Positions 27,496-35,154 are shown, counted from the first letter of the stretch. The stretch is 64,000 nucleotides of DNA from Arthrobacter cryoconiti (GCF_020905375.1 NZ_JAJJBU010000022.1:62001-126000), one strand, 5' to 3'. Program-made: numbers and translations. The notes: generated by a model from the letters alone, not told the origin.

Positions 27496-28299
27496 ATGGC
27501 GGGGCGGGGCGGACCGATATTCGATGGGGCGCGACGTTTGGAGATGGCGGATGCCTTCCAAACCGGGGGTGCCGACTATGACCGCGTCCGGCCCGGCTAC
27601 CCGCAGGAATCATTAGACTGGCTGCTCGACGGCGCCGAAACGGTTCACGATGTACTCGACGTCGGCGCAGGGACCGGCAAATACACTCGTTTACTGACGG
27701 ATCGAGGGTGGCGCGTCAGCGCAGTGGATCCATCAGCCGACATGTTGACTCAGCTGCTGCGCAAGCTGCCCGAGACAGCTGTTGCTTCTGGTACTGCCGA
27801 GCACCTGCCGCTTCCCGACCTCTGCATGGACTTAGCTGTCGTGGCCCAAGCCTGGCACTGGTGCGATCCTCTCGCTGCCAGCACCGAGTTGGCACGAGTT
27901 CTGCGCCCGGGTGGGACGCTGGGCCTGATCTGGAATCAACTCGACGTCGGTGTTCCATGGGTCCACCGCTTGGCCCGAATCATGCATGCCGGCGATGTAC
28001 ACAAACCAGATTTCCATCCGAATGTCGGGATCGAATTCACCGGTTTGGCAGCGCATGAAACCCGGTGGGAGCAAAGCCAAAGCCCAGATGAGGTGATTGA
28101 ACTGGCCACCTCACGCAGTTACTACCTCAAAGCTGGCAGCGAAACCCGCGCAAAAGTACTGTCGAATCTCTCCTGGTACCTCTATGAACATCTGGGGCAC
28201 ACACCACAAAGTAAGATTGCACTTCCCTATCTGACCCATACGTGGCGGGCTAGACGTAGTTCGGGCACCTGCGACACGCCGTTCGAACTCGACAACTAA
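27496..28299 (+). CDS. Class I SAM-dependent methyltransferase
   Basis: A 267-residue Rossmann-fold methyltransferase. Motif I is VLDVGAGTGKYTRLL, with VSAVDPSADML following, and motif IV-like PDLCMDLAVVAQAWHWCDP; this order and the HW pair match the class containing UbiE-like and trans-aconitate-type enzymes. The opening DAFQTGGADYDRVRPGYP is typical of this subgroup. The ATG at 27496 has AGGAG 6 nt upstream; a second ATG at 27544 is an alternative. Its substrate is not predictable. It lies after palindrome B, so co-transcription with the SAM-responsive aminotransferase is uncertain. Confidence 0.85.
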   Translation: MAGRGGPIFDGARRLEMADAFQTGGADYDRVRPGYPQESLDWLLDGAETVHDVLDVGAGTGKYTRLLTDRGWRVSAVDPSADMLTQLLRKLPETAVASGTAEHLPLPDLCMDLAVVAQAWHWCDPLAASTELARVLRPGGTLGLIWNQLDVGVPWVHRLARIMHAGDVHKPDFHPNVGIEFTGLAAHETRWEQSQSPDEVIELATSRSYYLKAGSETRAKVLSNLSWYLYEHLGHTPQSKIALPYLTHTWRARRSSGTCDTPFELDN

Positions 28300-28325
28300 G
28301 CAACTCTGCTCGTACTATTTCGGTA

Positions 28326-28348
28326 TACCTAAAATTTATATTTAGGTA
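28326..28348 (+). promoter_or_regulatory. Dyad operator for the DtxR-type regulator before mntH
   Basis: TACCTAAA and TTTAGGTA are perfect 8-bp inverted arms around a 7-nt AT-only centre, 18 nt before the mntH start codon. TTAGGT half sites are characteristic of DtxR/MntR proteins, and such a regulator is encoded just after mntH. The AT-rich centre probably includes the -10 region, so binding would block initiation. Confidence 0.75.
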
Positions 28349-28366
28349 GATCGAAAGGGCTGATAA

Positions 28367-29617
28367 TTGCTGGATGCGTCGAAGACCCGAACCCTGTCCT
28401 CGCCAAGGAGCGGGCTGCTGTTCCTGCTTGGGCCCGCCTTCGTTGCCGCCGTCGCCTATGTAGATCCTGGGAACGTCGCAGCCAACCTCACGTCGGGGGC
28501 AAGGTACGGATACTTGCTGGTGTGGGTCCTCGTTGCCGCGAATGTGATGGCCATGCTGGTCCAATACCAGTCAGCAAAACTGGGCGTAGTGACAGGAAAG
28601 TCGCTGCCGCAAATCCTGGGTGAGCGGCTCTCTACTGGCACCAGGCGCGCCTATTGGGTACAGGCAGAACTGGTGATAATAGCCACCGACCTCGCCGAGG
28701 TGGTAGGCGGCGCCATCGCGTTAAATCTGCTCTTCTCCGTGCCGCTGCCCGTTGGTGGGGTCATCGTGGGCATCGTCTCAATTCTGCTACTCACGGTGCA
28801 AAACCGACGGGGACAACGCAGCTTCGAATCCGTCATCATCGCCTTACTCATCATTATCACCATCGGATTTCTCACCGGCCTTGCCCTTAGCCCGCCGGAC
28901 CCCTCAGGTGTCCTAGCTGGCATGGTTCCCCGCTTCGAGGGAGCAAACAGTGTCCTCTTGGCGGCTGGAATGTTGGGCGCAACTGTCATGCCGCATGCCA
29001 TCTATTTGCATTCGCAACTGGCCACAGATCGGCACCCGAACGCGAGGAACAGCAGCGAGTCTCTGGCACGGGTCATTCGGGCCACGCGATGGGACGTGGT
29101 AGCAGCACTCGTGCTAGCCGGCGCGGTCAACATTGGCATGCTCCTCTTGGCAGCGTCCACATTGGGTGGGGTGGCAGGCACTGACACCATCGAAGGCGCC
29201 CATGCGGCCATCGTGAGCCACTTGGGACCCGTAGTGGGAGTTGTTTTCGCCGTCGGGCTACTGGCCTCTGGACTTGCCTCTACGTCGGTCGGTGCCTATG
29301 CCGGGGCGACAGTCATGAAGGGGCTTGTAAAAGTACGCATCTCACTCGTAACGCGTCGTCTGCTCAGCCTTATCCCCGCTGTCATCTTGCTGGCCGTGGG
29401 CATAGACCCCACCTGGGCGCTGATCGTGAGCCAAGTGGTGCTCAGCTTCGGCATACCCTTCGCATTGATTCCGCTACTGCGCCTAACCTCAAACGCTACG
29501 CTCATGGGCCACTATCGGGACGGACTGGCGCTGCGTCTAGCGGCGTTAGCCAGCGTTGCGGTCATTGTAGCGCTCAATGCCGCTCTCCTCTGGTTCACAT
29601 TTACCGGCCAGGGCTGA
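28367..29617 (+). CDS. mntH: Nramp-family manganese transporter
   Basis: A 416-residue Nramp transporter with eleven or so hydrophobic segments. TM1 contains the metal-binding motif AYVDPGNVAANL (DPGN) and TM6 the MPHAIYLHSQL motif (MPH), the two unwound metal-ligand sites that define the family. It imports Mn2+ with protons across the cytoplasmic membrane. The TTG at 28367 has AAAGGG 7 nt upstream and no in-frame ATG or GTG fits better. A DtxR-type dyad lies in the leader and a DtxR-family gene follows 30 nt after the stop, so manganese-dependent repression is expected. Confidence 0.93.
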   Translation: MLDASKTRTLSSPRSGLLFLLGPAFVAAVAYVDPGNVAANLTSGARYGYLLVWVLVAANVMAMLVQYQSAKLGVVTGKSLPQILGERLSTGTRRAYWVQAELVIIATDLAEVVGGAIALNLLFSVPLPVGGVIVGIVSILLLTVQNRRGQRSFESVIIALLIIITIGFLTGLALSPPDPSGVLAGMVPRFEGANSVLLAAGMLGATVMPHAIYLHSQLATDRHPNARNSSESLARVIRATRWDVVAALVLAGAVNIGMLLLAASTLGGVAGTDTIEGAHAAIVSHLGPVVGVVFAVGLLASGLASTSVGAYAGATVMKGLVKVRISLVTRRLLSLIPAVILLAVGIDPTWALIVSQVVLSFGIPFALIPLLRLTSNATLMGHYRDGLALRLAALASVAVIVALNAALLWFTFTGQG

Positions 29618-29647
29618 AGACACCGGCCAAGCTGTAGGCTTAAGAGT

Positions 29648-30436
29648 GTGAAAGCAACCCCAACGTCTTCGAGTATTGAAGACTACGTCAAGGTCATCTA
29701 TTCCTTCACGGAGTGGCAGGACAAGCCCATCACTTCCACCCAGTTGGCGGCACGTTTGGGCGTGGCGAATTCTTCAGTGTCAGAGATGGTCCGCAAGCTC
29801 AAGGACCAGGACCTGGTAGACCATGAGCCGTACAGCCCCATCCGGCTCACGGCTGACGGGCTAAAGCTTGCGCTGGCGATGGTCCGTCGTCACCGGTTGT
29901 TGGAAACGTATCTGGTGCGTGAATTGGACTTTTCCTGGGATGAGGTCCATGACGAGGCCGAGCACCTTGAGCATGCGGTCTCGGAAACTTTCATCGAGCG
30001 GATGTCAGCCAAGTTGGGCCACCCCACCCGGGACCCCCACGGAGACCCGATCCCGGATGCGCAGGGACACATTGTAATGCCCCCATCCCACCGCCTCGAC
30101 GAACTTGATGCCGGCCACCGCGGGCAAATAGCTCGTATCAGCGACCACGATCCCGAGCTCTTGCGGCATCTTCAAGCGAATGGATTGGGGCTGGACACCA
30201 AGCTTGAGGTGATTGGCCGGCGACCCTTCGGCGGAACGTTGGAAGTTCGCAAGCTCCCTTCCTCATTTTCCCCGTCTTCCCCGGCTGTCCCTTCTTCCCC
30301 GGACGACGCCGACCGCTTGGATTTGGGCGAGGAGGCTGTACTTTCGCTGTGGCTGGTCACGCAGGGCACCCACTTGGACTGCACGGTCCAGGAGCCTACG
30401 GCAGGCTCACTGATGAGCCCCCGTAACGGCCGCTAG
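29648..30436 (+). CDS. mntR: DtxR/MntR-family metal-dependent repressor
   Basis: A 262-residue DtxR-family regulator. The winged helix spans about residues 8-70 (SIEDYVKVIYSF, LAARLGVANSSVSEMVRKL), the dimerisation/metal domain about 75-150 (HRLLETYLVRELDFSWDEVHDEAEHLEHAVSE, with Glu and His ligands), and an SH3/FeoA-like domain follows. Within the last domain there is a Ser/Pro-rich insertion (SFSPSSPAVPSSPDDAD) of about 18 residues that I would not expect in the fold core. The GTG start lies 7 nt after TAGGCT, so it may have its own leaderless promoter. Manganese rather than iron is inferred from mntH. Confidence 0.85.
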   Translation: MKATPTSSSIEDYVKVIYSFTEWQDKPITSTQLAARLGVANSSVSEMVRKLKDQDLVDHEPYSPIRLTADGLKLALAMVRRHRLLETYLVRELDFSWDEVHDEAEHLEHAVSETFIERMSAKLGHPTRDPHGDPIPDAQGHIVMPPSHRLDELDAGHRGQIARISDHDPELLRHLQANGLGLDTKLEVIGRRPFGGTLEVRKLPSSFSPSSPAVPSSPDDADRLDLGEEAVLSLWLVTQGTHLDCTVQEPTAGSLMSPRNGR

Positions 30437-30463
30437 TCACGGCCACTGATGTAGATCCGCTGA

Positions 30464-30859
30464 CTAACGCTGCAGGCGCCTGCGCAGCACTTCAGCGCTG
30501 ATGTACCACGCCACGCTGACACTGAGCATGACGATCCCGTAAACAGTTGTTCCTGCAACCAGTAACGCTAGGCCAGCCAGCAAGAACATCCCGAGAGAGA
30601 GAACACTCACCACGGCCTCAGGCAGTCGCCGCTCGCTGCGTGGAGCCATGAAGATCCCCCACAGCACCACGACGACGGCAGGAATACCGATACCGAAAAC
30701 CAGGTTCCAGGGGTAGTGCTGTCCAAAGCCCCAGTAGAGCAGTCCCGCCAACATGGCGATTTCTAATACAAAGCCAATTCCAGCCACCACGAGCGCCAAC
30801 AGGGCCGCGCTCCCAGCGAATTCATTGTGTTTCATCGTTTTCACACTGCGCCGACCCAC
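30464..30859 (-). CDS. DUF2568 (YrdB-like) membrane protein
   Basis: A 131-residue protein with four hydrophobic segments, matching the small DUF2568/YrdB membrane family of unknown function. The conserved turn between helices 2 and 3 reads WGIFMAPRSERRLP, the usual hallmark. The GTG at 30859 is preferred because AGGAG lies 5 nt upstream, inside the end of the preceding gene (stop 2 nt before the start), which implies co-translation. An internal ATG at 30835 would remove eight residues. It ends convergently 27 nt from the mntR-like gene. No function can be assigned. Confidence 0.75.
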   Translation of the reverse strand: MGRRSVKTMKHNEFAGSAALLALVVAGIGFVLEIAMLAGLLYWGFGQHYPWNLVFGIGIPAVVVVLWGIFMAPRSERRLPEAVVSVLSLGMFLLAGLALLVAGTTVYGIVMLSVSVAWYISAEVLRRRLQR

Positions 30860-30861
30860 TG

Positions 30862-31917
30862 TTACTCCTGACCTTCCAGACTCATGCCGAGTTCGGCGTG
30901 TCCGCAGTGCTCCTTAATCTCCACTCCAAACGACTCTTGGCCCCATTCCATGACGTCGGGTGTCAGCGGCACTCCTACACTGGATGCCCGCCGTAGTCGC
31001 GCACTGGAACCAGGCTCCGAAGCGGCCCGCAAAGCAAGGTAGACGGTGGATTCAGCAGCAAAATTTGTGACCTTGAACTTGTGCAGAACTGACCAGAGAA
31101 TCGCCGGACTAAGCTCTGCAGCGACGATGATGGAGCGCGTTCCGCAGGCCATTGGACCCAGCAACGCGAAATACAATCCGTAGGCGTCGTCGGGGTCAGC
31201 AACGTTGAAAAAAACGTCTTCGTCCCGGACATCCAAGGCAAGCTCCTGGTAACTCGCGAAGGAAGCAACGCTTTGCAGCAGAAGGGGAACCGACCGGGTA
31301 CTGCTGGTGGGCTCGGACGTAAAGCGCTCAACCAAGACACCATCCCCACCAATCGCTACCGAACCGCCCGCGGCGAGCGAACCGTCGTCGGCGTTCAGAA
31401 AAGAAAAAGCTCCCCGCCCCTGAACCATCTCGGCGAAAGAGGAGTCATAGCCAAAAGCCTCGCCATGAGCCACTATCACAGGGGTTGAGGCGTCATTGGG
31501 CACATGACCGGGCGGCACAAGCTTGCTGCGCTGTTCCGCGTCGCAAATCACCAACTTTGCAGTGCTGGCGCGCAGCCTAGACGATATGGCATCCGGGGCA
31601 AATGCAGTAAACAACGGCACATCAACAGCCCCAAGGCGCCAGATGCCCAAAAGGGCAACTACCAGTTCAACCGATGTTCCCATGAGGGTTGCCACGCGAT
31701 CACCGCGTTGGATGCCCAGAGACGCCAGGGCTGCGGCAAACTGCAGCGACTTCACGCTCAGCTCCCCGTACGTGACGTCGTTGAAGCCAAGGTCGGCGTC
31801 CACCACTGTGAACGCAACGTCGCTTTCAAGATGCCTCTCACACAGCAACTGCACCGTGTCAGCCCCAGGAGCAGCAAAGGTGCGGCGCAGTTCCTGGACA
31901 CGTTCCTGTGTATTCAT
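30862..31917 (-). CDS. Degenerate, shortened AMP-binding (acyl-CoA synthetase-like) protein
   Basis: A 351-residue protein aligned to the large N-terminal domain of acyl-CoA synthetases (VTYGELSVKSLQFAAALASLGI, then GDRVATLMGTSVELVVALLGIWRLGAV). The ATP-binding P-loop that normally reads YTSGTTGxPK is FTSEPTSSTRS here, the later YGQTE motif is CGHAELG, and the protein stops there, lacking the C-terminal lid domain with its catalytic Lys. It therefore cannot be a conventional ligase. It is either a pseudoenzyme with a binding or regulatory role or a decaying gene, though the frame is intact. AGGAG lies 9 nt before the ATG. It is coupled to the DUF2568 gene. Confidence 0.7.
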   Translation of the reverse strand: MNTQERVQELRRTFAAPGADTVQLLCERHLESDVAFTVVDADLGFNDVTYGELSVKSLQFAAALASLGIQRGDRVATLMGTSVELVVALLGIWRLGAVDVPLFTAFAPDAISSRLRASTAKLVICDAEQRSKLVPPGHVPNDASTPVIVAHGEAFGYDSSFAEMVQGRGAFSFLNADDGSLAAGGSVAIGGDGVLVERFTSEPTSSTRSVPLLLQSVASFASYQELALDVRDEDVFFNVADPDDAYGLYFALLGPMACGTRSIIVAAELSPAILWSVLHKFKVTNFAAESTVYLALRAASEPGSSARLRRASSVGVPLTPDVMEWGQESFGVEIKEHCGHAELGMSLEGQE

Positions 31918-31983
31918 CCTGATCAGCTCCTGCGATCCCTTGCCCTGTTGCTGGGTTCTCTTGCCTAATTGGCGTCGCGGTGC

Positions 31984-32283
31984 TTAGCCTTCACAGTCCG
32001 TGCAGTACAGCAGCCCCTTCTTCTCGCGAGCCACCTGGCTGCGATGACGGACCAAGAAACAGGAAGCACACGTGAATTCGTCGTCTTGGGCGGGAATCAC
32101 CTGCACAACGAGTTCTTCGTTGGAAAGGTCGGCGCCAGGTAAGTCCATGCCTTCGGCCGTGTCTGAATCTTCGACGTCAATGTGCGCCGTTTGTGCACCG
32201 CCACGCTGAACCTGGAGCGCCTGAAGCGACTCTGTCTCGTGGTCTTCGTCCTTGTTGCGGGGTGCGTCGTAATCCGTTGCCAT
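31984..32283 (-). CDS. DUF4193 zinc-ribbon protein
   Basis: A 99-residue actinobacterial protein of the DUF4193 family. An acidic N-terminal half (residues 1-60, many Asp and Glu) is followed by a zinc-ribbon: CASC and CTDC pairs around FLVRHRSQVAREKKGLLY. The family is small, widespread in Actinobacteria and uncharacterised; the RbpA-like look of acidic plus CxxC architecture suggests a nucleic-acid or polymerase-associated role, but that is a guess. It is divergent from the unknown cassette at 32607, sharing a 323-bp upstream region. Confidence 0.85.
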   Translation of the reverse strand: MATDYDAPRNKDEDHETESLQALQVQRGGAQTAHIDVEDSDTAEGMDLPGADLSNEELVVQVIPAQDDEFTCASCFLVRHRSQVAREKKGLLYCTDCEG

Positions 32284-32606
32284 GCGGTTTTCAAACTCCT
32301 GAAGTGCTCGTATTTTCGGCGGGGTAATTCAGCGCCCCATCATAGCCCTTGAAAGTCGGATTTGTACTCATAAATTCCCAATGTTTTCCCACAGCATAGG
32401 GTACCCGCCTACAACTCCCCAGTAAATCGCGCCAAAGTGGGCTTTTATTCGCCGCTACAGCGGTCACAATGTGGCGTTTATCACGTCACAATTCGTATGG
32501 ATTTTTGTCCAACTCACACCGTGCCAACGTCGCTGAAGATCTCTAGGACACCCGTCAGATATCCGACTCGTCGCAAGCTGGGGATACGATCTATCCTTGG
32601 TAGGAC
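32284..32606. other. Divergent upstream region with GTCACAAT direct repeats
   Basis: This 323-bp AT-rich gap must hold promoters for DUF4193 (minus) and the cassette at 32607 (plus). Two copies of GTCACAAT start at 32463 and 32485, exactly 22 bp (two helical turns) apart and in the same direction, about 120-145 nt before the plus-strand start. GTCACA direct repeats resemble MtrA-type response-regulator sites, though the spacing is longer than usual. No other motif is convincing. Confidence 0.4.
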
Positions 32607-33002
32607 ATGGCAAACAATCAATCTTCGACTAATCCTTCACTCAACCGTCGGCAAGTAGCGCAAGCACTCGATATTCCTCCTGAAATGGCTGCACGGAATG
32701 GGATTCCGTCACGGCTAAAAGCGGCCGATGTTGCGGCGATGAACGCAAATCCACCGGCATGGCTTGCACAGTCGCGAGCTAATTCCACCCGAAAGCGCCC
32801 CGTGTGGGTTGAGCTGCGGTGCTATGTGTGTGACTTCCACGAATTGGCTCGTCCCAAAAAGTGGTGGCCGGAGTTCAGCTTCGTCTTGTGCGACTTCCAC
32901 CGCAACGACGAACTTCCGTTGCCTCCAAGGGGGTGGCGACGCAGCGAGTTCGACGGCGTCGGCAGCCGCTTTCGAGGCATTGTTGATACATTGGACGGCT
33001 AA
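32607..33002 (+). CDS. Unrecognised protein with a Cys/His zinc-ribbon-like knuckle
   Basis: A 131-residue protein I cannot assign. The N-terminal half (residues 1-55) reads like a small helix-turn-helix (LNRRQVAQALDIPPEMAARN, with SRLKAADVAAMNA). The C-terminal half has CYVCDFHEL and LCDFH separated by a Trp-rich stretch, giving three Cys and two His in a zinc-binding arrangement. It is the first gene of a cassette with a duplicated-HTH protein 54 nt downstream and a coupled membrane protein. A DNA-binding or sensing role is inferred only from these features. The ATG has only a weak upstream AGGA. Confidence 0.55.
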   Translation: MANNQSSTNPSLNRRQVAQALDIPPEMAARNGIPSRLKAADVAAMNANPPAWLAQSRANSTRKRPVWVELRCYVCDFHELARPKKWWPEFSFVLCDFHRNDELPLPPRGWRRSEFDGVGSRFRGIVDTLDG

Positions 33003-33056
33003 ACCGCAGTTCATGAACTCTCTTTGTGAAGCTCCGAAACTAAAGGAGGTCAGCCG

Positions 33057-33791
33057 TTGACTGTAGCAGCCAAAACCTTTCAACAATGGCTGAGCTCGGT
33101 GGCGGGCTCAAGCAGTAGTGCCTCCGTGTGCCGCGCTGCGGGCATAAAACGCTCAACACTGGCCCAGCAACTGGTGCGCGGGCGTGTCACAGTGGCCACC
33201 GTGGTTGCTGTAAGTCGTTCACTTGAACTTCCAGTTGTAGACGCACTGGCCTTGTTCCCCGAATACGCTGACCTGTCAGCCGGGGTGGCCAGGCCTACCA
33301 ACGCAGAACTTCTGAGCCAAATTTCCGATCTGGATATTTTAGCCGAAATCCTTAAAAGAAGTCCCCGTGCAGAGCCTCCCGACGCTCTTCTGGCGGTCCA
33401 GCTCTCCCCCATTCCCCACAGGGATTCCGTGCGCACATGGTTGGACGCGATCGGTCCTACAGATCTGCGCCAACGCTTGGCCCGCACCACCGGGATTGCA
33501 CCTCAAAACCTTTCCACCCAAATCACTGCCAACAGGCTCACCCCGGAACTAGCAGTCGCCTCCGCCAGGATTGCCGGCGTCGGGCTCACTAATGGCCTAG
33601 TCGTCACTGGCGTTTTGTCTCCCAGCGAAGCCGGATGGCCCTCTGGCGAGCGGGCGCTAATGTTACGGCAGACGCCCACCAGCGCTCTCGCTTCACTCGC
33701 GTCCACCCGATTGGAGTACTTGAGCAGAACGCTGAAACGGGCCGAGCAAGATGACGCCGCCGTGCAAGCAGTATGGGAGAACCTCGGATGA
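33057..33791 (+). CDS. Unrecognised protein with two helix-turn-helix-like repeats
   Basis: A 244-residue protein. Two segments look alike: residues about 20-68 (ASVCRAAGIKRSTLAQQL, then TVATVVAVSRSLELPVVDAL) and about 135-185 (LARTTGIAPQNLSTQI, then TPELAVASARIAGVGLTNGL). Both resemble XRE-type HTH units in which the second helix is followed by a leucine-rich third, suggesting an internal duplication. The TTG start is secured by AGGAGG 7 nt upstream, an unusually strong site. Its stop overlaps the next gene by ATGA, so it is translated together with a membrane protein. A regulator paired with a membrane partner is the simplest reading; function unknown. Confidence 0.6.
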   Translation: MTVAAKTFQQWLSSVAGSSSSASVCRAAGIKRSTLAQQLVRGRVTVATVVAVSRSLELPVVDALALFPEYADLSAGVARPTNAELLSQISDLDILAEILKRSPRAEPPDALLAVQLSPIPHRDSVRTWLDAIGPTDLRQRLARTTGIAPQNLSTQITANRLTPELAVASARIAGVGLTNGLVVTGVLSPSEAGWPSGERALMLRQTPTSALASLASTRLEYLSRTLKRAEQDDAAVQAVWENLG

Positions 33792-34483
33792 CGCTTTGGC
33801 TCCAATGGACCGCTCTGGTGGTCTGCACTGGATGTGCCATATGGAGGCTTCCTACCATGGTGCGCGGACGCAACCGCAGCCTATTCTGGGCGTTCGCAAT
33901 GACCGCTCTGGGAGTTGCCTTGAGCATCCCGGCGATTTATCTTCCCGTGGACGGCTTCCTCGGGGGAATTAACCTTGCCAATATAGTTCTGCGATTATGT
34001 TTTTTCGGCGTGTTTTTCCTCCTTGCCGCTAAGGTGGCCGCAGCCTACAACTCGCCAAGCGCACTGGCGCTGATCCGGGGACCAGTGGGCGTGACTGCGC
34101 TTATGCTTTCTATTGCCGGTTTAGCGCTCACTTATGTTCTTTCGGATACAAACGGTTCGAGTACGGGCATGAGCGAGTTCATGTCCCAGCCTCCCATGCA
34201 GGCGTACCGCTGGTTTGGAAAGCTCTACCTCGTATATGTGGCGGCAGTGTTGGTGGTTCCCACCTGGCGTGGTGCCTTTTGTCGGGGCCGGGTCATGGAA
34301 CGGAGCGCGGCATTCTCCATGTGCCTGGGCTTCCTCTTGGTCTGCAGCACAGCAGTGCTGCAGACGCTCAGTGACAGCCTGGGACTGCTCGTAGAGGTGC
34401 TCTCCTACTCCTCGATCTTGTTCGTCGCCCTAGGCTTGGCACTGATCTGGTGGTCTTTTTTACGCAATCCAGTGGAGAAATAA
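33788..34483 (+). CDS. Unrecognised multi-pass membrane protein coupled to the duplicated-HTH gene
   Basis: A 231-residue protein with about seven hydrophobic segments, starting MTLWLQWTALVVCTGCAIW and ending in a short basic-acidic tail (RNPVEK). A loop near residue 140 (SDTNGSSTGMSEFMSQ) is hydrophilic and may face outside. The layout of seven helices next to an HTH gene recalls the N-terminal part of the MAB_1171c-type actinobacterial membrane proteins, but the match is only architectural. It starts on the ATGA that ends the upstream gene. Its GC content dips (for example near 33961-34020), so it may be more recently acquired. No function assigned. Confidence 0.6.
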   Translation: MTLWLQWTALVVCTGCAIWRLPTMVRGRNRSLFWAFAMTALGVALSIPAIYLPVDGFLGGINLANIVLRLCFFGVFFLLAAKVAAAYNSPSALALIRGPVGVTALMLSIAGLALTYVLSDTNGSSTGMSEFMSQPPMQAYRWFGKLYLVYVAAVLVVPTWRGAFCRGRVMERSAAFSMCLGFLLVCSTAVLQTLSDSLGLLVEVLSYSSILFVALGLALIWWSFLRNPVEK

Positions 34484-34491
34484 GCAAAAGT

Positions 34492-34555
34492 GTTCACATT
34501 TCCATTAGTTTCTGACATACTAATGATTGTGTGAACAAACGGTGCCGCGTTTGTT
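34492..34555. repeat. Adjacent nested inverted repeats after the membrane-protein gene
   Basis: GTTCACA (34492-34498) pairs with TGTGAAC (34530-34536) and encloses an inner CATTAGT/ACTAATG dyad. It overlaps a second dyad, AACAAACG/CGTTTGTT (34534-34541 and 34548-34555). Such a stack could be operators or alternative RNA hairpins. Confidence 0.6.
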
Positions 34556-34573
34556 GCACGCACACTTTGGGGG

Positions 34574-34609
34574 TAAGTGGTGGTCCGGATCGTTCCGGAC
34601 CACCACTTA
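34574..34609. repeat. Perfect 16-bp hairpin with 4-nt loop
   Basis: TAAGTGGTGGTCCGGA, a TCGT loop, and its exact complement. It lies between the cassette and the ssrA terminator. No U-run follows, but its stability suggests it stops transcription from the cassette. Confidence 0.75.
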
Positions 34610-34702
34610 GTCGTTAAGCACCTAGTGTGAGAGTCCAGAAAACCCAATCTTCAGACGTGTTTTTCAGACGTGTTTTGAGGTCTGTGCCCTGAAGTTTCAG
34701 CA

Positions 34703-34748
34703 CACAAAAAAGACCCGGTCCCCGCCGTAATGGCGAGAACCGGGTCCC
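34703..34748 (-). terminator. Intrinsic terminator of ssrA
   Basis: On the minus strand a GC-rich stem (GACCCGGTTCTCGCC against GGCGGGGACCGGGTC, one mismatch) with a 5-nt loop is followed by TTTTTTG, about 10 nt after the tmRNA 3' end. Confidence 0.92.
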
Positions 34749-34756
34749 ACTAGGGA

Positions 34757-35122
34757 TGTGGAGATGGGGAGAATTGAACTCCCGTCCGATGTTGCTTTGT
34801 CAGGGCTTCTCCGGGTGCAGTTTGCGGCGGTTTTTCTCGGCCCCAGCTGTCTTGCAAACGAGCAGCTGCCGGGCCCAGTTGTATAAGAGTCCCCCAAGCG
34901 CCTACAACAAGCGCTTAGAGCAGTGGCCCTCTAAATGACGTCAGTATCCGGGACGAGAGCATTCCCGGGCTAACGGACTGTCTTACTGCTTAGGCAGCAA
35001 GAGCGAAGTCAGTGCGATTTGAGTCAGCACTTATTGTTTTACAGAGATCGTTTACGAGATAACCCTGTATCCTCGACCCGCTTCACCTGTCTCGACAAAC
35101 ACCGTCGAAACCGATCATCCCC
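34757..35122 (-). ncRNA. ssrA: Transfer-messenger RNA
   Basis: The 5' end GGGGATGATCGGTTTCGACGG and the 3' GGGAGTTCAATTCTCCCC T-arm followed by CATCTCCA form the tRNA-like domain; GGGGATG pairs with CATCTCC in the acceptor stem. The tag frame GCT GAC TCA AAT CGC ACT GAC TTC GCT CTT GCT GCC TAA (read on the minus strand, 34993-35031 approximately) encodes ADSNRTDFALAA. The 3' CCA is only partly encoded (ACA). It rescues stalled ribosomes together with SmpB, encoded 2.3 kb upstream. Confidence 0.97.
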
Positions 35123-35126
35123 TATT

Positions 35127-35154
35127 TTGTTACCAAACCACGGCCCGAACACAA
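35127..35154 (-). promoter_or_regulatory. Promoter of ssrA
   Basis: TTGTGT (35149-35154) and TAACAA (35127-35132) are 16 bp apart on the minus strand, with the tmRNA 5' G 5 nt after the -10. The position fits a start exactly at the mature 5' end or just before it. Confidence 0.6.

Noticed and set aside
34405-34647. 80-codon minus-strand frame over the end of the membrane gene and the dyad cluster
   Set aside because: It reads through perfect hairpins, has no ribosome-binding site, and the sequence is not protein-like.
34740-34800. Phage or island attachment site at the ssrA 3' end
   Set aside because: tmRNA genes are common integration targets, but there is no integrase and no second copy of the 3' segment in the window.
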